NCBI GenBank assembly: GCA_947175585.1 | Contig: CAMWNL010000088.1 | Span: 1-6,909, forward strand | Length of the DNA: 6,909 bases | DNA from: an uncultured Bacteroidales bacterium | GTDB taxonomy: Bacteria > Bacteroidota > Bacteroidia > Bacteroidales > Muribaculaceae | Reading direction: 5' to 3' | In this document: positions 1 through 5,890 of the stretch, in pieces | How the letters are laid out: each line of letters opens with the position of its first letter | Position numbering within the stretch: the stretch's first letter is position 1 | The notes under the pieces: model-generated | What the model was told of the DNA's origin: nothing | Databases searched by the model: none | The model's input: the letters and a program-made list of their open reading frames with translations, nothing else | Made by a program: the position numbers and the translations under genes

Positions 1-1482
1 ATCATAGGTGATAGCAGCCGCACGGGCATAACCGTCGCGAGGAGCTTTCCACATTGAGACGAGCACGAAAAGACCGACAATGGCAACAAGGATAATAGTA
101 TCGAAAACTGAGGTCCAACCAAAAATATCGGCAACATAACCCACCAGAAGACCGGAAGCGCCTGAACCGAGGTAGCCGATTATGCCTGCGAGCCCATTTG
201 CGCGAGCCGAAGCCTCCTTGGTTGCCTGATTGCCGAGCTCGATGCCGATAAGCGCCTGCGGACCGTAAATAAAGAATCCGGCTCCGATAAGCACGAGCGC
301 AGTAACAGTGATGCCGGCGCTTTCAGGCAAGAAGCGGAAAATAGTCATGAACAACGCAGCGCCAAGCATGCAGACAACACACATGCGATGACCTTTGCCA
401 TGGAAGAGCTTATCTGTCGCCCAACCTGCAAAAAGAGTACCGACGACACCTGCGATTTCAAATGCAGCTACAGTCCAGCCGGCGCTCTCGATCGAAAGAT
501 TACGGCTCTCTGTAAGGAACTTCGGTCCCCAGTCAAGGATGCCCATACGGACAACATATACAAAGAAGTTGGCGGCGCAGAATGTCCAGACCCAACGGTT
601 GGTCCACACCATTACTTTTTCAAACTTCTTACGCGCACGTGGGTCAGAGGTCTCTTTCAGCTTGCCGAGCCCTGTGTCAGGAAGATCAGGGAGACCTGCG
701 TCCTTAGGCTCGTCACGGAGACCTACGAAGATAAAGATGGCTCCGGCAGTCGCGATAGCAGCAGGAATCCAGAAACACCAGCGCCATGCTCCGGCATGTG
801 CGGCGTAAGAAGCAGCCTGCTTGACAGCATCAGCGGCACTTACACCGTTTTCGCTAAGATTACGGACTATGCCGGCAACGTATGACTGGTCGTTGCTCAA
901 ATCCGTGCCCAGCGAGCCCATGACATAACCGCAGACAATAACGGCGAGAGCTGCGCCGATAGAGTGTGAGCAGTTCCATATCGACATTTTAGTAGCAAGC
1001 TCAGACGGGTGAATCCAGTGAGGTAGAATACGGGCGCACGGAGGATAGCCCATGCCCTGAAACCACTGGTTGACAATAATAATGAAACCCATGAAGAAAA
1101 CGAGTCCCTCGACCATGCGCGGACCGTTGTCTATGCCGGTAAACCAACTGCTGAAGTCAGCACCCCAACCAAAAGCGAAGTTGGCGAGCGCACAGAGCAG
1201 TAGACCAAGAGCCATAACGATGCGGCCACGGATGCGGTCAACCACATAGCCATTGACAAATCGCGAGATACCGTAGACGAGCGAACCTGCAAAAATAATC
1301 CAGCCAAATGATTTGTTAGAAATGCCATACTCGGCTGTGAGGCCGGGCATTGCAACAGAAAAGTTTTTGCGAACGAAGTAGAAGATGGCATATCCGACCA
1401 TTGTAACCAGGATGGTCTTCATCTGCCAGTTGAGAAATCTTTTGCGCGACGCCCCCAGGACGTCATAAGCACTGTTTGCCAT
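1..1482 (-). CDS. glpT: Glycerol-3-phosphate:phosphate antiporter GlpT (MFS), 3' end cut by window edge
   Basis: Inner-membrane transporter of the organophosphate:Pi antiporter family (GlpT/UhpT) that imports glycerol-3-phosphate in exchange for phosphate. The frame opens with ATG at 1482 and stays open for 494 codons to the window edge; E. coli GlpT is 452 aa, so only a short C-terminal tail should be missing. Family landmarks align by eye with E. coli GlpT: FYFVRKNF with R38 (E. coli R45), WFQGMGYPPCAR (140-151), WNCSHSIG with H173 (E. coli H165), FVYVVRMGILDW with R312 (E. coli R269), and GYLGSGASG near 436-444. The two arginines and the histidine are the known substrate-site residues. About twelve hydrophobic segments are visible, with a charged central cytoplasmic loop around 255-290. 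Two loops are longer than in E. coli (about 106-122 and 190-231). It follows glpC by 60 nt and supplies substrate to the dehydrogenase encoded upstream. UhpT is the main alternative, but the glpABC context favours GlpT. Confidence 0.95.
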   Translation of the reverse strand, partial: MANSAYDVLGASRKRFLNWQMKTILVTMVGYAIFYFVRKNFSVAMPGLTAEYGISNKSFGWIIFAGSLVYGISRFVNGYVVDRIRGRIVMALGLLLCALANFAFGWGADFSSWFTGIDNGPRMVEGLVFFMGFIIIVNQWFQGMGYPPCARILPHWIHPSELATKMSIWNCSHSIGAALAVIVCGYVMGSLGTDLSNDQSYVAGIVRNLSENGVSAADAVKQAASYAAHAGAWRWCFWIPAAIATAGAIFIFVGLRDEPKDAGLPDLPDTGLGKLKETSDPRARKKFEKVMVWTNRWVWTFCAANFFVYVVRMGILDWGPKFLTESRNLSIESAGWTVAAFEIAGVVGTLFAGWATDKLFHGKGHRMCVVCMLGAALFMTIFRFLPESAGITVTALVLIGAGFFIYGPQALIGIELGNQATKEASARANGLAGIIGYLGSGASGLLVGYVADIFGWTSVFDTIILVAIVGLFVLVSMWKAPRDGYARAAAITYD

Positions 1483-1523
1483 AATGTAATGTATTAGTTA
1501 TGGTGGTGATTAGATATTTTCTG

Positions 1524-1555
1524 TAAAAATAGCGCGAATTTTTCAAATAGTCAAA
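1524..1555 (-). promoter_or_regulatory. Candidate internal Bacteroidota promoter for glpT
   Basis: Read on the minus strand, TTTG (1555-1552) is followed after 20 nt by TATTTTTA (1531-1524). This fits the Bacteroides sigma consensus TTTG-N19-21-TAnnTTTG except for the last base. It overlaps the glpC stop codon and would give a leader of roughly 35-40 nt before the glpT ATG at 1482. No strong terminator separates glpC from glpT, so it would add to read-through from the glpA promoter rather than replace it. The region is AT-rich, so a chance match is possible. Confidence 0.4.
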
Positions 1556-2799
1556 TTATTTGCCTTGCGAGTGGCGTCGAGGTCGAGAGCCTCGAAAAGA
1601 ACCTCGACAGGATTCTTGACCTTGATGCCCGTCGACATTTCAATCTGCCATTTGCAAGTCTCGCAATCAGTGGCAACAAAGTCGGGACGCACATTCTCAA
1701 TCTCAGTAAAAAGTCTTGAACCGATGGCCTGAGATGTCTCATAGTTTTCTTTCTTAAAGCCATAGGTGCCGGCAATGCCACAACAATTAGGATTGAGAAC
1801 AACAAGGTCAACACCGGGGATTGACTTCAATAAAGCGACCGAATATTGGGTGAAACCCATGCGCTCCATGTGACACGGAGTATGGTATGCGATGCGGCGA
1901 CGGTAGTCATCGCGGAAGACGAGTCTGACATCTCCTCGCTCAATGAGTTTTGAGATATAAGCGGTCGCAAGAGTGACAGAGCGCCGTATGTCTGAATTAT
2001 CGAGACCAAGGACGTGATGATACTCATCACGCATAGTGAAACAACATGTTGAGCTGGTAGCAACAACAGCTTCACTGCCGTCAGCAAGAGCCTTACGGAT
2101 TGACGCAATGTTAATCTCAGCATCACGAGTAGCTTCCTTCACAAGACGGTTGGCGATTTTGGCAACTCCACAGCAGCGCTCGCGGTCGAGAAGACGCACT
2201 CCGACCCCCAAAGCATTGCAGACAGCTACAAGAGCCTTACCCAGATCAGGATAATTATAATTTACGTAGCAACCATGAAAATAGCTTATATGGCGAGAGT
2301 ACTTTGACTGCTCAGCCGCTGCATGGCGACGGAACCATGTCTCAAACTTTGTAGAGGCGTATTTAGGGAACTGACGGTGAGAGTCAATCTTTAAGGTGCG
2401 GTCCATCACATATTTGACAGGTTTCATGGCCAACGAAGCGTTGACAACAGGCGCGCAAAGAGTGGCGAGTGAACCCATAACGTCAGTTTCGGCCAACATA
2501 GTGTCGCGCAGTGACGGTTTACCTTTAGAATATGTCAATCTTGCAGACAGAATCAGATCGCCAATGCGGACATCAGACGGGCAAGCTACCTCACATCGCT
2601 TGCAGTTAAGACAATATTTGAAGGCTTCGTCGAAAAAATCAGGATTTTTCAGACGATAACGTTCTCCATCGGGACCGGCCTGTTTGGGACCGGGGTACTT
2701 GGTATTAATCGGAGTGACGGGACAAACAACAGTACATACCGTACACTTGGTGCACTGTTCAAAATTATGTCGGCTAATATTTTCTTTTTGGAAATCCAT
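1543..2799 (-). CDS. glpC: Anaerobic glycerol-3-phosphate dehydrogenase subunit C (Fe-S subunit)
   Basis: Iron-sulfur subunit that attaches the GlpAB flavoprotein dimer to the cytoplasmic membrane and passes electrons to the quinone pool. It has 418 aa; E. coli GlpC has 396. Two ferredoxin-type 4Fe-4S motifs are near the N-terminus: C16-C19-C22-C26 and C63-C66-C69-C73, each followed by Pro. Two cysteine-rich CCG domains follow: the first with C177, C209-C210-G211 and C252-C253; the second with C309, C339-C340-G341 and C379-x2-C382. This order (two 4Fe-4S motifs, then two CCG domains) is shared by GlpC, GlcF and HdrB/D-type proteins; position directly after glpA and glpB settles the identity. 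There is no obvious transmembrane helix, so membrane association is probably peripheral. The start at 2799 lies only 3 nt after the glpB stop, indicating translational coupling; no Shine-Dalgarno is visible, as is usual in Bacteroidota. Confidence 0.95.
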   Translation of the reverse strand: MDFQKENISRHNFEQCTKCTVCTVVCPVTPINTKYPGPKQAGPDGERYRLKNPDFFDEAFKYCLNCKRCEVACPSDVRIGDLILSARLTYSKGKPSLRDTMLAETDVMGSLATLCAPVVNASLAMKPVKYVMDRTLKIDSHRQFPKYASTKFETWFRRHAAAEQSKYSRHISYFHGCYVNYNYPDLGKALVAVCNALGVGVRLLDRERCCGVAKIANRLVKEATRDAEINIASIRKALADGSEAVVATSSTCCFTMRDEYHHVLGLDNSDIRRSVTLATAYISKLIERGDVRLVFRDDYRRRIAYHTPCHMERMGFTQYSVALLKSIPGVDLVVLNPNCCGIAGTYGFKKENYETSQAIGSRLFTEIENVRPDFVATDCETCKWQIEMSTGIKVKNPVEVLFEALDLDATRKANNLTI

Positions 2800-2802
2800 A
2801 GG

Positions 2803-4056
2803 TCATTGAAGTTTAATAATTCTATCAGCCACTGCAATAGCGGTGAGTAATGCAACTCCGGCACCGGAATCATTGCTCAATGAGTCTGCGCCGGCGAGTG
2901 ATGCACCAACAGCATAGAGGTTTTTAACAGGTACTCCCGAACGTAGAGCCCTGAATGTATGATCCACTGCGATACCGGAATTCATCACCGGCTGTACTCC
3001 AAACAAATCGGAGTCAAACCACTTTGAACGATCAGACGGAGCGAGGGTGTCAAGATTGAAAATCGGTTCGATCACCTCATCGGGTGTGGCTACAAGACCA
3101 CGGCTAAAGAAACTGCCGCCGGCAAAGATAAAGTTATCAGCACGCAGAGCATCGTCGTCAAGTTTATCAGTATAGACGGCGACAAGACTATCATCATTAA
3201 ATTCGGCGCTTATAACACGGTGTCCATTGAACAAGCGTCCGCCGAGAGAGAGGAAATGACGCATAAGACGAGTGTGCATGGCTATGCCCGGAATTGACAC
3301 ACCCATCGTCGGGGCATAAAATAAATCGCGACCTACAATCTGACGCAGATGAAGCGACTCACCATCACCATCGAAATTGACGACCGCAGGAAGAATCAAG
3401 GCTGCGGCCTCAGAGTCTCTTGAGACATCGCGGACAGACTCACCAAACCGAGTGAGAGCATCTCCCTCCATTATGCGCGCAATGTTTGCAGCACGCATTT
3501 CGGACTCAGATTTGCGAAGACGCTGCAAATCGGGATTATCGACAGTCAAAAGATCGCATCTGAAACCTTCTTTTTCAAGTGCTGCCGCAATAAAACGAGG
3601 ATAAAAATCGAGAAAGCCGGCGATGCCGACGATAGCAACATGGGGGCGTTCGAGCTGCTTAAGAGCTTCGAGAGTCACAACTTGTTCGAGCGTCAACCAT
3701 GCAGGACGGCATAGGCCGAGGGGGGTGATGCGCATGTGATTCTCGCGCACGTTTCCAACGGTCTTCACTCCGGCACGACGCAACAGGTCGGCAGCATTGT
3801 CGGCAAACTCAGTGAGAGACGCCGCTTCAAATCTTTTATAGGGATGGCTGTCCGGCATACTTTCCATCGCCTCAACGGGAGACGAAACAGGTTGATGGTT
3901 ATTGTCAAACCCAAGCAGGCCAAGCGAACCGGAATTAAAGTGCATGGCGCTTCGTCCGGCAGAAATCAGTGCAACGTCTTTACCCTGTTCGGCAAGTCTG
4001 ATTGCAGCTGAAACTCCGGCAAGTCCGGCACCGATTATAATAGTTTCAAATTTCAT
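2803..4056 (-). CDS. glpB: Anaerobic glycerol-3-phosphate dehydrogenase subunit B (flavoprotein)
   Basis: Second flavoprotein subunit of the GlpABC complex, thought to relay electrons from the GlpA FAD to GlpC. Length is 417 aa, against 419 in E. coli. The N-terminus is a Rossmann nucleotide-binding motif, IIIGAGLAG (residues 6-14; G9, G11, G14), in a beta-alpha-beta fold, with RSAMHFNSGSLGLLG shortly after as the flavin-contact loop. The C-terminus has the family's closing motif LYAVGASLAGADSLSNDSG followed by GVALLTAIAVADRI, where an Asp-containing flavin loop and the last helix cover the cofactor. It sits 13 nt after glpA and 3 nt before glpC, in the same order as E. coli glpABC. By itself the fold could be another FAD-dependent oxidoreductase or fumarate reductase-like flavoprotein; the end-to-end length match and operon position make GlpB the firm call. 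The start at 4056 is the first ATG, only two codons before the Rossmann strand. Confidence 0.93.
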   Translation of the reverse strand: MKFETIIIGAGLAGVSAAIRLAEQGKDVALISAGRSAMHFNSGSLGLLGFDNNHQPVSSPVEAMESMPDSHPYKRFEAASLTEFADNAADLLRRAGVKTVGNVRENHMRITPLGLCRPAWLTLEQVVTLEALKQLERPHVAIVGIAGFLDFYPRFIAAALEKEGFRCDLLTVDNPDLQRLRKSESEMRAANIARIMEGDALTRFGESVRDVSRDSEAAALILPAVVNFDGDGESLHLRQIVGRDLFYAPTMGVSIPGIAMHTRLMRHFLSLGGRLFNGHRVISAEFNDDSLVAVYTDKLDDDALRADNFIFAGGSFFSRGLVATPDEVIEPIFNLDTLAPSDRSKWFDSDLFGVQPVMNSGIAVDHTFRALRSGVPVKNLYAVGASLAGADSLSNDSGAGVALLTAIAVADRIIKLQ

Positions 4057-4069
4057 AATCGCAGACGAA

Positions 4070-5689
4070 TTATTTCATTTCTTCTGTCGGAGGCAAGACA
4101 TCGAGTCCGGCAACAGACCCATAAAGCCAAGCGGTAAACTGAGCTTCGGCAAGATTGTCGCCCCACGCTACGGGCTGCATGCCCTTCCAGCGCTCATTGA
4201 CAAACTGGCGTATGCCACCGAGATGACGAGAAACGCATGAATCATGTTTTTCAAGAATTGCAGCTGCTCGACAGATGCACAACTGCCCCTGGCACGTACC
4301 CATGCCGAGACGTGTGCGACGACGCAGATTGAGCAAATTGTCCACATGCAAATTCTTTATAGCATACTCTATCTCTCCGACACTAACCTCCTCACATTCG
4401 CAAACAAGAGCCCGGTCACTACCGGTCGACGCAGGGATATTGGCCGCAAGTGTACCATGTCTGCCGACTGAAGCTTTTGCACCTGCTGTCACAGGTGTCG
4501 AGTCAGATGATTGCTGCTCACTGCCGGGCAGCGGACGCTCAGCAGTGACACATTTTGCATTTTCACGGCCAAGTTTACGGCAGACCGTATCGGTAGCCCA
4601 CTCTGCCATCAAGCGGTAAGTCATCAATTTACCGCCTGTAATGGTTACGAAGCCTTCGAGACCGTCGCGCTGAGCATGGTCAAGACACACTATGCCTCGC
4701 GAAATGCTGCGTCCGGACGGGTCATCATCAGACGCAACCAGAGGACGGACACCGGCATAGGCTCTGAGAATACGTGTTGTAGCAAGTGACGGCGCGAGTT
4801 TAATGCCCTCGCGTAAGAGAACATCAACCTCTTCGGGAGTTACCTCCATACGGTCGACACTCTCGAAGGGAACACGGTCACTCGTTGTGCCGATGACACA
4901 AACTGTATCACCCGGAACAAGAATGTCAGCATTGGCCGGCTTGCGGCAACGATTTATTACGATATTATTTACCCTGTGTCCAAAAACGAGAAGAGCACCT
5001 TTGGCCGGGAACATCTTAACGGACACCCCGGCCTTTTCGGCCAGCAGGTGACCCCATATACCGGAGGCATTGACAACAACGTCGGCTGTCGCCTGAATCT
5101 GCTCACCACCGTTACGATGATCGAGCATGAGCACACCCTCGATGCGATTGCCAGTGCGTATATAGTCTGTAACTTCGTGATAAGTCAAAACGTCGGCGCC
5201 ATGAAGACGGGCGTCGAGCACATTGGCCATTGTTAGACGAAACGGATCGATCGAACCGTCGGGCACCTTAACCGCTCCTATAAGATCCGGATTTACCGAT
5301 GGTTCAAGTTGCCGAGCCAACGCCGGGTCAATGGCCTCTGCTTCTATACCTGCGGCACGGCAAGAGTCAATGAATGTCTGCTGATAAGCGAGGTCATCTT
5401 CGGGCAAAGTTATAAAAAAACCGCCCGTATCTCCGACACAGTTAGCCGCTATGCGACGGAGAATCATGTTTTCCTCGATACACTCTGTAGCCGACTCCCG
5501 GTCGGTCACGGCGTAACGGGCTCCACTATGGAGCAGGCCATGATTGCGGCCTGTAGCACCGTGTGTAAAATCGAAACGCTCCACAAGGAGCACTTTAAGC
5601 CCTCGGAGCGCACAGTCACGAGCCGTTCCGGCTCCTGTCGCACCGCCGCCAATCACTATAACATCATAGTGTTTGTCGAGTTTTTTCAT
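4070..5689 (-). CDS. glpA: Anaerobic glycerol-3-phosphate dehydrogenase subunit A (FAD catalytic subunit)
   Basis: Catalytic subunit that oxidises sn-glycerol-3-phosphate to dihydroxyacetone phosphate on FAD. Length is 539 aa, close to E. coli GlpA (542). Visible domains: an N-terminal FAD Rossmann motif VIGGGATGAGTARDCALRG (12-30); the DAO-family FAD loop ATGRNHGLLHSGARYA (45-60); the G3P-oxidase-type body with YAGVRPLVASDDDPSGR (311-327); and the conserved TGGKLMTYRLMAEWA block (351-365). A Ser/Thr/Gly-rich linker (about 388-425) leads to a C-terminal BFD-like [2Fe-2S] domain with C430-x-C432 and C466-x4-C471 in a GMGTCQGQLC context. The C-terminal domain distinguishes anaerobic GlpA from most aerobic GlpD enzymes. 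It is the first gene of the operon, 64 nt from a strong promoter. The start at 5689 puts the FAD motif at the usual distance from the N-terminus; an alternative downstream Met (residue 74) would destroy it. Confidence 0.96.
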   Translation of the reverse strand: MKKLDKHYDVIVIGGGATGAGTARDCALRGLKVLLVERFDFTHGATGRNHGLLHSGARYAVTDRESATECIEENMILRRIAANCVGDTGGFFITLPEDDLAYQQTFIDSCRAAGIEAEAIDPALARQLEPSVNPDLIGAVKVPDGSIDPFRLTMANVLDARLHGADVLTYHEVTDYIRTGNRIEGVLMLDHRNGGEQIQATADVVVNASGIWGHLLAEKAGVSVKMFPAKGALLVFGHRVNNIVINRCRKPANADILVPGDTVCVIGTTSDRVPFESVDRMEVTPEEVDVLLREGIKLAPSLATTRILRAYAGVRPLVASDDDPSGRSISRGIVCLDHAQRDGLEGFVTITGGKLMTYRLMAEWATDTVCRKLGRENAKCVTAERPLPGSEQQSSDSTPVTAGAKASVGRHGTLAANIPASTGSDRALVCECEEVSVGEIEYAIKNLHVDNLLNLRRRTRLGMGTCQGQLCICRAAAILEKHDSCVSRHLGGIRQFVNERWKGMQPVAWGDNLAEAQFTAWLYGSVAGLDVLPPTEEMK

Positions 5690-5730
5690 TTATAGGATGT
5701 CGTTATTGTCAGGTTTCAATTAGTTTCGTT

Positions 5731-5744
5731 TTGCTCAACAGCAA
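5731..5744 (-). promoter_or_regulatory. Small inverted repeat just downstream of the predicted glpA transcription start
   Basis: On the minus strand TTGCT (5744-5740) and AGCAA (5735-5731) form a perfect 5-bp inverted repeat around GTTG. It begins only a few bases after the expected start of transcription from the 5753-5783 promoter. It could be half of an operator or a small leader hairpin. It is short enough to arise by chance and I know of no matching regulator. Confidence 0.2.
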
Positions 5745-5752
5745 TTTCGCAA

Positions 5753-5783
5753 CAAAAGTACAACATTGCGGATTAATTTCAAA
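5753..5783 (-). promoter_or_regulatory. Bacteroidota-type promoter for the glpABC(T) operon
   Basis: On the minus strand TTTG (5783-5780) is followed after exactly 19 nt by TACTTTTG (5760-5753), a full match to the Bacteroides -33/-7 consensus TTTG and TAnnTTTG at the preferred spacing. Transcription should start around 5745-5750, giving a leader of about 55-60 nt before the glpA ATG at 5689. It lies downstream of the terminator of the preceding gene, as expected for an independent operon promoter. The AT-rich leader has no Shine-Dalgarno. Confidence 0.8.
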
Positions 5784-5834
5784 AGGAACTGCAATAAATT
5801 TCATTGGGAAAAGCCAAAATAGGGCACCGGCGAT

Positions 5835-5868
5835 AAAAAAAATGGCTGCACCGAGGCGCAGCCATTTT
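5835..5868 (-). terminator. Intrinsic terminator of the BspA-like gene
   Basis: Inverted arms at 5858-5868 and 5839-5849 (AAAATGGCTGC and its complement) form an 11-bp stem with an 8-nt loop. On the minus strand the stem runs into eight T residues (5842-5835). It lies 22 nt after the stop codon of the LRR gene. The long T tract is on the minus-strand exit side and only four T on the other, so it acts mainly for leftward transcription. It separates the LRR gene from the glp operon. Confidence 0.9.
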
Positions 5869-5890
5869 CAGAAGAGGGGATTATAAATGA

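Noticed and set aside
388..885. Plus-strand open frame of 165 codons
   Set aside because: It lies wholly antisense to glpT, which has clear family motifs across the same bases, and its translation shows no recognisable domain.
1525..1543. Weak AAAAAT/ATTTTT hairpin between glpC and glpT as a terminator
   Set aside because: The stem is six A:T pairs with no GC core and no T tract beyond the stem itself; it is too weak to be an intrinsic terminator.
4408..4526. Ser/Thr/Gly-rich stretch in GlpA (about residues 388-427) as an insertion or frameshift
   Set aside because: E. coli GlpA also has a variable linker between the FAD and [2Fe-2S] domains, total length is normal (539 vs 542 aa), and the frame is intact.
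5309..5695. Plus-strand open frame of 128 codons ending near the glpA start
   Set aside because: It is antisense to the FAD-binding N-terminus of glpA and has no recognisable content.
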